Assembly: GCA_905331475.1 (NCBI GenBank)
Contig: CAJNYU010002675.1
Location: 124,001-188,000 of the forward strand
Length of the DNA: 64,000 nt
Direction of reading: 5' to 3'
Source of the DNA: Rotaria socialis
Lineage: Eukaryota > Rotifera > Eurotatoria > Philodinida > Philodinidae
The translations under genes and the position numbers were made by a program. Every line of letters starts with the position of its first letter. Position 1 is the first letter of the stretch. Positions 53,039 through 64,000 of this stretch are shown here, piece after piece. The notes beneath the pieces were generated by a model. It had not been told where the DNA came from, did no database searches, and saw nothing but the letters and a program-made list of their open reading frames with translations.

Positions 53039-56000
53039 CGTTCTATTATTCTGGAAAATCACAAAATAAATGAGAAACAACAACTCATCCATAGTTTATT
53101 CTATGGAATATCTCCTCGTTGCTAAGTATGGTGGTAGTAGAAGGAATCATCAGTGAAGTACTTCTTTGAAAGAAGAGAATCAATAGAAGAACATTTAATG
53201 GAAGACGCCTATTCACAGCTATTTGAGATCATATGCGTAAAGCATAAACGATATAGTTGAGAGCTCAGCAAAGTTGTTGTCAAATACGCTGCAATCAGTC
53301 AAGCTAATCTACTCATCAATTTTCTCCTAATCGTTATTTAATTTTAGCTGTAAACTACACTAATATCTCCGTATCGAGAGTAGCAGCGAATGAGATGCAT
53401 GTGAAACAGAACAATATTATATTTTTGTTTATTTTTCTCATATGCTCATTATGATTCAATGAATTATTTATGCACGATGAAATAATAAGAATAAGAATAT
53501 TGAAAAATGAAATTGTTCTGATAGCGTTACAAAGCAAAAAATAGTTAGTAAGATTTAAAAATAAATGTTGCATGCAACGATTGATTTTATTTTATTTTCC
53601 GGAAAACACAAATCAAACGAAACTTTCGATAAAACTTCTAACTCATATTTTATAAGTTATCTACAATCACGATTTCCGTTCACTAACGTATATTTCCCAT
53701 ACTAGATAGAAAACTTGTAAAAACTAGTATTCATTGATTTTTACTGAAATCTGATTTTATCTTATGTCGCAAAAACTGTTCGCTTAATTCAGACTTGTAT
53801 TTTTCTGTGTCGTTCTACATAAATATTTTCAGCACCAAAAAAAGATTCTTTGAACTATATGAGATTATAATATTAAGCGATCGCTATTAACATTTCTGTC
53901 GTATTCAAGCTCGTCTCTAGGTCCGCACTAGTAACATTACTTGTTGATAGTATTCACTCGATGTACGCTCTGACGTTGATTGAAGATGTCGCTGGAAAAT
54001 AAATTAGCTAAACTGATAAATTAACAGCGACTATGGCAGCGCCGTCTAACATGATATATTATGACATATTAAAATCGGCAATAACGTCAAACATTATAAA
54101 AAATGACGGGGTTGCAGAACAGTAAATGTTATACGAAAGATGAACGAGTTTAAGACTACGACGAAGAATACTATTGGATTTTTAACAAAACAAAAACTAC
54201 ATTTATTCATTCAAGCTTTTGACAGAACATATCTATCATTGTGAAATCTAACAATAGAAAGAGTAAAAATAAAACACCATGTTTATATTCCCGACTTATA
54301 ACATACATGAAATTGTCTATTAACTAATTAGTTTGTTCTTTTGACGTACATTCAAAAAATGATGAACGTAAATGGTATCTTTTTGCTTTTTATTGTTATA
54401 CCTGATAGTGACAGATGCGTTATGTCGACCGATTGAATAAATAAATGTAATTTTTATGAACAATTTAATCATATTCGTCGGAAGTGTCTTATACTCATTG
54501 ATCTTTCGGAGATAATAATGCGAAGTTAATATAGTAAAGCTAATCAAGAAGAAGATACTGAGAAATAGAGACTAAAAAAGGAAGCAAACCGATTGAGCCG
54601 AGGATTTTTATGAATGTGGAACGATCCGAAGCATTGCATATAAAATAGGCATGTATATATCACTGTAGTCTTACTCCTACTTACAGTTCCGATGTTTTTG
54701 AACACTTATTTCTTTCTTAACATCATAAAATGCACGAGCTTCTCACATCTTTGTTCGAATGAGGAGTATTATTATCATCATCTTAAACAATACGTTTCTC
54801 ACGAAAAGATCCTATATTTAGTGCAGATACATTTTACAAGAACATCGCAAGGCAATGCGTAAAGCTACCGGCTCGAAAGAAATATTGAGCCAACAGTATA
54901 AAAAAAAAGAAATGTTGAAAAGTAAGAATATCGCAGTAGAATTTATAAGCCTACTGCCTTGTATGAGCGAAGAAGCCTGAACCGACAACTAATTTTTAAT
55001 CTTTGACTCGCTCGACACCAAGAAAAAAAAGAAATTCTTCTTCGTCAAACCGACATCTCGCTTACGTTCATCGCTTGATTTCCGTCTACTATTGATAGAT
55101 ACAGGTAGAAGAAAAACGAACAAGTATGGTGTTAGTTAGAGTACATCCAGTTTATCGTTTCGATCGAACACGATACAAAAAAATACCGATAGTTTCCTGA
55201 TCCATCTTCGTTTATGTCCTTTCAATGCATTCTTTTCCAAACCTCGAGCTCAGAGGTCCCTTCTATACGTCCGTTCTTGTACGTTCTTTTCGACGTTCTT
55301 TCCTATACGTCTTATTTTGAACTAGGAATCTGCCAGCTTCAGCTCTCGTTCACAGCAGCTGACCAAAAGCTGAGCTTCCAGCTGCTGAATTTGTCTCATT
55401 CATAGCTAGAAGCATATCTGTAATGGTTTTGAGTTACTTGTAGTTTATTCTTTCATATATTATGGAAGGATTACAATGAAAAAGGAAGGAAAAGAAGCTT
55501 GAGTAAAGAATGACTGATGAACAACAATTGAACAAGAGTATTTATATGTGTAAGCGAAAGAGAGAGAAAGAGAATAATGATAACGAGAGGCACTACTCCC
55601 AGCAATGAGTGTGTAACAAATGAATCCATCGCAATATCTCAACATGGGACTCTCTTCCTAACGGAGACTGCTAGCATCCCAGGGTAGCTTCTGATTCTTG
55701 GTGAAACCACTTCAGTTGTTGGAAGCTGGGTATATGATGCTTATGCTGTACTTCCTGTTTAGAGCTACCAGAGAATGCAATTACGATAGACTTGACTGTG
55801 CACACAGAGACGAAAACGGGTCGCGACTCTTCTGGGAACGTTGCACGCTCCACGCCGCGACACAGATATAAAGGTGAGTTATGTAACTGAATGTTTCTTG
55901 GATTTTCAACTAATCGAATTCAAAATTCAAGTTTTACATGTTTGATAGATTATGGTGCTTTAAATGGAAGTATGAAAAGAGATGTAAAAAAAGAAGTAGA

Positions 56001-57396
56001 TAAAAAATCTTGTGGCTATTTTATTTAACATTTAGCTGTACTTTTGATCTCCCAAAGACAAGGTTTGCTTTTTTTTTACTAACATTTCCCGAAGAAATCA
56101 TAAAGCGGATGATATGACTAATCAATAGAATGCTGGTTCACCAACTATTTGATCGATGGAAAAAAAATCATCATTTCAAGCAAAGAAGAAAAAAGCACTC
56201 GAGCCAAAAATCAATGTCTCTCCGACACGACGGAACACTGTCGTCCTCAATAATAGGCGACAGTCATGCAGAAAAATGATTTTAAATAACGAAATTATGA
56301 TAGAAAACCGTTTTGTCGCAGTTCTTTTAATATTTTCAATGTATGCATAAATGTCTTACATATTAGGATGTATCACGCTGTAGTTTATTGAGTCGAATGT
56401 CTATTTTCCGCTTGACACGATTACTTTCTTTTCAACCGATCAGACACTGGATTCACTCATGTTCGATGATGTTTTCTATGGCTCGCAAGTGTTCATTGTA
56501 GTGGAAGTGTGCAAGTCATCATATTGACAAACTAACAATATTAACAGAACTGAAGAATGCCTGAGACCTAAGCGGAAATAATAAAAGTGAAAATGACTAT
56601 AAAATTAACCTCTTCATTCTTGGTGCCATCGGGCGCTATACTCTCATAACAATCGGCAGTGTATATACTACGCGCGCAAAAAAAGCTTCCTCGCCAAAAA
56701 AGAAATAAACTAATATATATATATTGATTCTATAAAATAGGTTAATGATAGAAAACAGATTTCTTCTTATCGAGCAAAACAAGAAATTCAACAGTCATTC
56801 TCAAAAAGCTTAAACTCGTATGCGAGATAAGGATTGACTTTTCTGGATTGCACATGAATGCAATGCTTTTGATTTCATTTTATATTAATTAGACGAAAGA
56901 AGTGAGCCCAATACTGTTGGATTTGAAGACGTAAAACGAGAATTTTTGTTCACAAAGAAAATCTAAGAGAAATGCTGGCCTTGATAGAAATTCTATTCTA
57001 GCTGTTGCTAACTTGACGTGCGCAAAGCTTTCTACTAAGCTAATGTAATTTGTAAATCTTTGCATATAATGTTGTTCAGGTATAATAGTATTATTATAAT
57101 CTAAGCTTGTATACTCGGAAATCATCTAAAATTTGATTATCTCGGTAAAAGTGAATCGCTCTTGAAGATGATTTCAGAAGTTTCTTCATAAGAATAAAAC
57201 CTTTCATCTTCTTGTTTTCCACCATCAGAAAAAACAATAGCTAATTTAATTGAAGTACGATGGAAATAATTGGATCATTTACAGGTAATCTACGAGGCAT
57301 GTTGTTAGGATGATCAAAAAGAAGCCGAGAAAACGCCTCTGCACCAAATAGAAAAGCTATTTATAAAAATTACACTGCGCAAATAGCGTTAAGTGA
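53039..57396. other. Long intergenic region
   Basis: More than 4 kb without a recognised gene. A motif cluster lies at 55250-55385 (listed separately). A G+C-richer patch at 55640-55870 has short frames on both strands that match no family I know. Confidence 0.45.
55250..55385. repeat. Cluster of ACGTTCTT and CAGCT words
   Basis: TATACGTC, TACGTTCTTT, GACGTTCTTT and TATACGTC recur in 55265-55310, then CCAGCTTCAGCTC, CAGCAGCTGA, AAGCTGAGCTT and CCAGCTGCTG in 55325-55380. Style is like the palindrome-rich elements on the left, but no inverted ends were found. Confidence 0.4.
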
Positions 57397-57404
57397 TACC
57401 AGTC

Positions 57405-59473
57405 GGGTTAGTCTTAACTTGTTCCCTTTTTAATTGAACCGAACAGGTCCCCAAAAATTCGATTCCGAATTCGTCCCCACTCTATTTAACATTGAAATGT
57501 TCATTCTTCGCTCTGTCTATATACACAGCTAGTGGCAATGACAATCGGATTCATTTCTTCTGGTATAATCCAGCGGCCTATAAGAAAGATGCATGTAATG
57601 GCTGTCTACGGTTGACTGATCGATATCTTTTATTTGTAAGCACATTGAAATATGCTCAATTTTACTCCAACGGAACCAACAGGAAGAAAGAAGAAAGAAT
57701 ACCCAAATACCTTTCGGTGTAGGGTGAGACAAAAAAACAAAAATAAAAATAAAAATAAAGTTAGTATTTTTTTGGTTGTTGGTCAGTCAGATCACATCTT
57801 GCCACTCTTTCAAGGTTTTCCATCAGATTGCCATCTTCCAAATGAATTGGGTTTAAATAGTAATCATCATAACACCGAGAAAGAAAGTCAGGACTTTGCT
57901 TTCATTTCACTTCTTCCATATTTTGATGTTGTTCTTCTTACACCAATGAGTTGCACACACTCTTATATGACCAGTTATTCCTTGCGGTTTGAACTTTTTT
58001 TTGCAGTTGGAACAGTCATACCTGTTGTGGCAATCTTTTACCAACACTTCAGTCGCCTTTCGCTGAGGTTTTCCATGTGAAATGGCTAATTCTTCTGCTC
58101 TTCTTTTCTTTGAAATATCTTTGAACTCTTGTATAATTGACTTAATGTTTGAAGGAACAGGATTCATTGTGACATGCCTATTAATTATTTCACGCCATCT
58201 GTCTTTATTTTTGGTGTCTTTCCTCCAAATTTTTATGTCGAATTTCTCGATGTCATCCATGATCTTGTTTTCCCACCTTTTTCTTATTCCAGTATTTGTA
58301 GGACGTTTATCACCAGGGAAATATGAAAACATAATTTTCTTACCTAAATGTGGCCCATTTTCATTTTCCATACGATTTGCATGACCAAACCATCTTAATC
58401 GATTTCGTCGCATAAGATTTTCAATTGAAGGTTGGCCAGATAGTTGCATTATTGTTATATTTGCTACACGATCTCCCAGATTCAGACCAAGTATCGTTCT
58501 TAAACATTTCATATAGAAAGTGCTGATTCTATTTTCTTGAACAGCAGTCAGTGACCAAACTTCGCTACCAAACAATAGGACTGGCAGGACACACGCTCTA
58601 AAGATGCGAAGTTTAGCTTCTATTGATATCGTTTTTCTATGCCAAATAACATTTCTTAACATGTTGAACGCTGTTGCTGACTTTGTTAATCTTGATTCTA
58701 TTTCTTTATCTGATCGTTGATCACGACAGACCCAACAACCTAGATAGGAGAACGAGTCCACTGTTTCAATTTTTTGATTTCTGATAGTAATTTCAATATC
58801 AGGGATATCAACTTCTTGGTTCTTCACAATTTTTCCATTGATACCTTCTTTGAACTGTTGCATTGACATAACGCAGGTCTTCTTAACACTCATAGTTAAG
58901 CCATATGCTTGAGTGACGTTTTCAAAGATCTCAATAAAAAGTTTTAGATCATCAAGAGTTTGTGTTAAAGCCGCCAAATCATCAGCATACATTAAAGCCA
59001 GAATATCAAAATTTTCGAATTTATCTCTAGCACCATGATAGAAATCAGTGCTTCCATAGGCAAACGTTACACCCTCGACGCTACAACCAACAGGAAAGGT
59101 GTTGAACTATAATGGTTTTCAATATACTCTCAAACATGAACGGAAAAGAGTAGTAGAATCGCGACATCGTTCACGAAATTGCACGAGTATATATTCTTTG
59201 TCTTGATATAATGCTGTGATTGCTCGACAATTTTTTAATTCTTTCTAATTGTTGCAAAAAATGTTTATATTCACTTGTTAATCTTACGATAAAAATTGTC
59301 TTTCACCTTTACTATAACTACATTAGAAATTCATATTTTTTGAAATCAAGCGCCAATTAATAGAATTGGGGACCAATTTAGAGTGGGACGAACCTGGTGG
59401 GGACGAATTCGGAATCAATTAATGGGGGACGAGTTGGTAGGGGACGTAATAGGGGACCAATCAGGGGTATGCC
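57405..59473. mobile_element. 2.07-kb unit with inverted GGGGAC-rich ends around a reverse transcriptase fragment
   Basis: The left end (57405-57480) and right end (59360-59473) are inverted relatives: TAGAGTGGG and GGGGACGAATTCGGAATC-like sequence occur in both, read in opposite directions. An identical 8-bp repeat TACCAGTC lies outside (57397-57404 and 59474-59481). The outermost 22 bp of each end match at about 14 positions. The unit encloses a minus-strand reverse transcriptase fragment. Whether the ends belong to one DNA transposon that captured it, or to separate insertions, cannot be decided here. Confidence 0.5.
57907..59106 (-). pseudogene. Non-LTR retrotransposon reverse transcriptase, C-terminal half
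   Basis: A frame of about 399 codons, closed upstream by a stop at 59107-59109. It begins just before the catalytic motif (ILALMYADDLAAL), followed by the thumb-side DSFSYLGCWV, and by TM-like ACVLPVLLFGSEVW. The tail has RLRWFGHANRM, typical of LINE-type ORF2 C-termini, and a zinc-binding-like pattern CSNCKKKFKPQGITGHIRVC. Endonuclease and the first RT motifs are missing, as expected from 5' truncation during reverse transcription. The remaining frame has no internal stops, so insertion is fairly recent or the fragment is retained. Exact clade (RTE, CR1, other) is not determined. Confidence 0.8.
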
Positions 59474-59481
59474 TACCAGTC

Positions 59482-59951
59482 TCAATACTGACACGAATTT
59501 TCTTGTTGATTTTACTCGTCGTAAGGTACGAAAATAAAAATTAATCATTACTTTTTTCTCAAAAAACATGTGACTAGTAAAATGAAAAATCAAAGTTCGA
59601 AGTTTAAAATGTGCAACTCTTTATACTATTTTAAGGGTAGCATAAGAAGTCATTTGCCTATGCTTAGTTTACTAAGTGTATCATTATAACTTGTGTTGCG
59701 TTATCTTTTTATTTTAAATCAAGCAAAAGAAACAAGAAGAAAATTGAGTCTACTGCTTTAAAAGAACATAGCGTTTTCCTAATCAGATGTAAAACACAAA
59801 AAAAAATGATGAACATATACAAAAAAAATGGCACAGCAATAAGATAAAACATCACATCAGCAAGAAAAAAAAGACCGTCTTTAAATAAATGAATGTAAGA
59901 TTGGGAAGATGGAAAACGAAAATAAAGCTTCTTTATCATTGATTGGTTTCA
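59482..59951. other. Intergenic, nothing recognised
   Basis: Contains AAGGGTAGCATAAG near 59635, similar to the inner end of the hAT-like element at 44232. Otherwise AT-rich and presumably 3' UTR of the RGG gene. Confidence 0.4.
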
Positions 59952-62231
59952 TCAGTTTTCGATGATTGATTGATTGACTTGTTCAGCGACTGGTGCTTTA
60001 CTTTGAGAACTATCATCGACGGGAGTTGAATCTAGTTAAATGAATTCATAAATAATGATAGTGAACGATGGACTACTCAATATTACCTTCAGTTTTTCGT
60101 TTTTCACTGTTATGTTGAGGTTGGTTTTCTTTATTAGCTCCTCCGCGTTGTCGAAAACGACCACGACCACGACCACGTCCACCGCGACCTTTTGAAAAAG
60201 AAAGATTTTTTTTTTGTAAAAAAATTTTAATTCAAAAACTGAACTCACCACGACCGCCAAAACCTCGACTAGGATAACCATAATACATTCCATAATAATA
60301 CGGAGTCATACCATACGGATCATAATAACCTAAACGTACTTATTTCAGAAAAAACAACTGAAGATTTTAATGAATGATCAGTTTACCATGTTCCATGAAA
60401 TATCCATTTCCTGGTAGTCGACCACCACCACCACCACCACCACGTCGGCCACGTCGACCAGAAGTAGTACGTGTTTGTGGTTTTTCAACATCAGTAGTAG
60501 CATTATCTGTAGCGTCTTTTTTGTTTTGATGACTTTGTCGTCGATATCTTGGTGCTAAACGGCGAGCAACTTTATTAACCATAAAGCGAAGAACATTTTT
60601 CACGATGGTTTCATCGTCTTTAGGTTTTTTCACTTGGTCTGATTTCGGGTGTCCTTCTGTTTCAGTACCATTTTGACTAGCATTTGTATTTCGACGACGT
60701 CGTCTTTGGAAATGAAAAAAAAACAACATTATATAATAACGATTGAATAGAAGTCCTTACTGTCGGCTCGATTTCTTGTGTGGTTTATCAGCTGAACCTT
60801 GCGTATTTTCGTCTTTTTGTTGATCATCTGTAACAGCACTAAATATTCAAAAATCTATTATTGAAATTTTATTTAATACTTGAAATATATACTAATATAT
60901 TTCAACACTCCTTTAGTTAAGTATTTTTCTTACCCATCTTTTTGTTGTTGTTCCGAGCTTGCATCATTTTCATTAGTTTCTCGTTTTGGTCTACGTTGCC
61001 GACGTTTTGGATTACGATGTTTGTTGGGATCAGCATTTTCGCCTGGCTGTTGTTCATTATTATTCGCAGTAGTGTTATTTTCATCACTGAAAATAAAAAC
61101 TAATGATTATTCTTCTTTTCTTAATATAAAGAAAAACACAAACGTCTCATTCTTTGTTACTTGAGCGCGTCGTCTATCACGTCTTCCTCGACCACCACGA
61201 AAACCGCGGTTACCACGTACTGGATAATCATTCGTACCATCTTGTTCTGATAGATCACCATGATATGATGGACCATAATATCCACCTGGAGGGGGATACA
61301 TTCCTTTAAGATAGCAAACAACAGTACATGAAAATTTTCGTTTGCAAAATCATTCTTACCATCAGCTCCATTCATATAGTTTGCATAATGCGAATAAGCT
61401 TGATAATAGTCACCATAGAATGGTATACCACGAGAAAAACGCCCTCGACCTTCAAAATAAAAATACGCAATACATTAGAGTATCAGTTTTGGAATTGTTC
61501 CTTTTAAATCTTCCTCTGGTTCGGATAGTAACAAACACAAATGTTTGTAAATAATTAAAAACTAATATGCTGGGGGCAATTGTAGGAAATAAAAATATGA
61601 AATACAATTTAGCTATGTTTGCTAATTACAGTCGCACTCATTTATTCTTCGATTAACATTGTTAGTTCGTATCTATTGAAAAATCAAAGCGTTATCATTG
61701 TATCTCTGATGTTTCATGGTTAATCATGTGATGAGCCGTTTCTAACGTGTTTATTATATTTGCAATGGCTCCTTGTTATGATATTTATTGCATCTAATTG
61801 ACATAGAAAGGATCTATATATCTTTCGGCAGCTCGTTTAGATCATATTTCATAAAGTCTTACCGCGAAAACCTCCTCGTCGACCACCTCGGCCTATGAAA
61901 AAAATGGCATAGAATAATATTTATTTAGATTACGATGACCTTACCTCGCGTATTATTCACATGATTCTCTTGATCATCGGAATTATTCGATTTTTGGGTG
62001 TCATCATCATTGGATGGTCGAGTTTCATCTTCTCCTAAGTCTTGATTTTTTCGTTCACTACCTATATTGCGTGTTAACAAGAAGGAAATAATTTCGAAAA
62101 ATAAATACAAACAAAAAAGCTTTCGAACCAGGTCGCTTTCGATAAAAGTTTCTTGGGCGTTGTTTTGGTAACTCTTGTACCTCTTGAACATCGTTGTTCA
62201 CTTTGGTATTGTTAGTTTCTTGATTAGACAT
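59952..62231 (-). CDS. RGG-rich low-complexity protein, probably RNA-binding
   Basis: About ten small exons from the ATG at 62231 (MSNQETNNTKVNNDVQEVQE) to a stop at 59952 (VNQSIIEN). The protein alternates Arg/Gly boxes (GRGGRRGGFRGRGRFSRG; GNRGFRGGRGRRDRRR; GRGGRGRGRGRFRQRGG), Tyr/Gly/Pro segments (YPPPGGYYGPSY; YYDPYGMTPYYYGMYYGYP) and acidic or basic islands (KRRQRRPKRE). A more ordered segment, TIVKNVLRFMVNKVARRLAP, lies near 60560-60600. No RRM or cold-shock domain is visible. Composition recalls the tails of Y-box and similar RNP proteins that bind RNA and phase-separate. The function is inferred from composition alone. Exons are split by introns of 50-70 bp, some joining within RGG boxes, which makes exact boundaries less certain; introns near 61460-61860 are longer. 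Confidence 0.75.
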
Positions 62232-63515
62232 AAATAATAAAATCTACGAAAGAAATAATGTCTAATCAATAAATATGTAATTTGGCGCGGATGTATCGTA
62301 TGCATATGTACATGTGGATACGTGTATAAAGAAAAAGTATACAGCATATGCATGAAAATAAACAGCGAGAATGTGCAATTATTGCCTCCACTTGTGTATT
62401 CTAGTACAAAACGTATGTGCACAACGAGCCGTATTGTTTTCTTTGCTCTTGCTTTCTTTCTGTATATATTCTCATAGAAAAACGTGGACTAAGTGGTAGA
62501 ATGCTGCTATTCTTCTTCCTAAACGATGCATTTGGACGGAGAAAGAGAAAAGAAAATGAATAACTGGGCTCTCCTATTCTAGTCATTGTTGTCTGCCATT
62601 TTTAATGATAACTTTTTGTTAAGAAAAAACCCCATGCCTTTTCTACTCAGCAAATAAAACGATCGAGAGAAAAATAAGGCACTATTTTAAGATATACCGA
62701 TATAAATATCTCAATCTCAAACCATTCATTTTCATCATATTCAGCATTTTCATGCAACCTCTAAAACGAAATGTGCAAAGGTTAATTTAATCTTATTAAA
62801 ACTTTTGAATATACATGACCCTGATCATCAATGTTATTTACTTACATTGATCATTATTACAATATCGACTTAAATTATCAAGCATTATAGTATATCGAAA
62901 TATTAAGTTCGAGAAAAGAAACGAAATTTGTTGAGCTCTTATTTTTACATAGATTGTAATTTTTGATGTCGAATACATATTAAAAATTATACTTAATTCA
63001 TAAGTTTATAGCTCAATACAGTAATATAAACACTAATAGCAGTAATAGTTTGGTTTATGTATATTTACTAAAATAATGTTTCTTCTTTCTTTTATGATAT
63101 CAGATAGAAAAAGAAAGACTTTTACTTCTCACATGTATCTATTATGTATAATTTTCCAAAAATTCGAAATTAATAATTTTAGAAAATGCTGGAAATTTCT
63201 CAAGAAAAAATATATTTGAAAATAAATGTACACAAAAAATAGGATTCCTATGTATTTCATTGCATGTATTATCTAACCAATCAAAATAGTGCTGATGTGT
63301 CATCATTCGTAGACCAAAATAGCTGCTGATTAGTCATCTAAGTCAATAAAAACGATATTGCGTTGCCTATAGAAAAAGGTATCAAGCTGGCTGGTCTATC
63401 AAATTTCTTATTTTCTTTACCCAGTTCTCTTTTCTCCCAGCAACAACAAAAACAACAACAACAACAACAAAACTCTATTGGCACTTTTAATAACGACGAA
63501 AATAATATTAACGAT
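62232..63515. other. Shared upstream region of divergent genes
   Basis: About 1.3 kb between the RGG gene (minus) and the MVB12-like gene (plus). It ends with a CAA-repeat (63438-63472) that could be read as polyQ if translation began at 63363, but the ATG at 63516 fits the family better. Confidence 0.45.
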
Positions 63516-63612
63516 ATGTCTTCGATGAATGATACAAGTTTACCAATAACCGGCATTTGTCTTGTTTCAAAACCGGATAATGTACCAACGGGTTATGAAT
63601 GCATTCGAAAAG
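63516..63612 (+). CDS. First exon of an MVB12-like MABP-domain gene (partial)
   Basis: MSSMNDTSLPITGICLVSKP leads into NVPTGYECIRK, which matches the start of the MABP domain found in MVB12A/B, a subunit of ESCRT-I that helps sort ubiquitinated cargo into multivesicular bodies. DENND4 proteins carry the same domain, so they remain an alternative. The exon ends at 63612 with a GTACTAAT donor. No further exon is visible before the window end, so intron 1 exceeds 388 bp, long for this genome. An in-frame upstream ATG at 63363 would add a Gln-rich leader; it is not preferred. Confidence 0.6.
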
Positions 63613-64000
63613 GTACTAATCAATTATAGTTGAAATAATGAGACAAATACTAACTGCGTAGCCAACCGTGTGTCTTACTCTAACATAGAAAGAGCGAAAG
63701 AAAAAAAAAACATAATAATTAGTGCTGTACTCTTCGAATTTATTCAAACGTAGCAGTACAACTGGATTGTCTTGCCACCCGCCATTTCCTAGCTACACAA
63801 CTAGAAAGCATACTAAATGATCAGTTGTTTTTCGACTAATATATACATATTGAGATCTACTATCTAATTTAATGAAATATTTGCTAAGAACTATCGATTT
63901 CCGAGACAACTGAAAACTCAGAGATTTGACCTATATTTAACTTTATTAATAACTCTGAGAATTTCAAAGAAAAGCAACATAACCTTCTCGAGACATTTAA

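Noticed and set aside
55671..55853. G+C-richer patch with a 60-codon frame
   Set aside because: No recognisable domain in any frame and no repeat ends; left as intergenic.
58082..58384. Plus-strand 100-codon frame opposite the reverse transcriptase
   Set aside because: Antisense shadow of the RT frame, whose motifs are clear on the minus strand.
63363..63515. Upstream ATG giving a Gln-rich leader to the MVB12-like exon
   Set aside because: The CAA repeat and poor family fit argue for the ATG at 63516, though the longer form is not excluded.

Overview
The window is animal nuclear DNA: AT-rich, with many introns of about 50-60 bp and one assembly gap of 100 N (6679-6778). The best guess is a bdelloid rotifer. 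The main clue is a TPR gene fragment whose lead-in is of the kind I associate with the large TPR/ADP-ribosyltransferase family of bdelloids. Compact genes, many DNA transposons and short TGTGGG-type motifs agree with this. The assignment is inference.

Left third (1-18 kb) is a transposon-rich accessory region. It holds the 3' end of an unknown gene (3-569), a hAT-type MITE (725-1140), a truncated AVL9 (DENN) gene fragment (3162-4008), a broken FLYWCH/MULE transposase (5478-6305) and an apparently complete 6.2-kb two-gene DNA transposon (7469-13693). That transposon has matching ends, a 2-bp target duplication, a Tnp2-like transposase and a BEN-like partner protein. Four short elements (2261-2595, 6306 into the gap, 14983-15129, 16831-17133) share its end style, 5'-CCCA(T/G)G, and carry arrays of short palindromes. 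One of them sits inside a mariner-like element (16701-17486). A TPR gene fragment lies at 15613-16446.

Middle (18.9-43 kb) is dense with conserved genes: MPPE1-like metallophosphoesterase, EDRF1, PIGW, an IGFBP7-like secreted protein, a divergent PKA-like kinase, two tandem neuropeptide-like precursors and a CHD4/Mi-2 remodeler. MPPE1 and PIGW both act in GPI-anchor biology and flank EDRF1; EDRF1 and PIGW are divergent across 211 bp.

Right third (43-64 kb) has long intergenic spaces. It holds a hAT-like element (44232-45225), an orphan rhodopsin-like GPCR, the G-protein subunit GNB5, a partial non-LTR reverse transcriptase inside a unit with inverted ends (57405-59473), an RGG-rich protein, and the first exon of an MVB12-like (MABP-domain) gene that runs off the window.

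Coding frames, splice sites, inverted ends and target duplications were all read by eye. Exon limits given to the base were checked for phase; where phase fails, this is stated.
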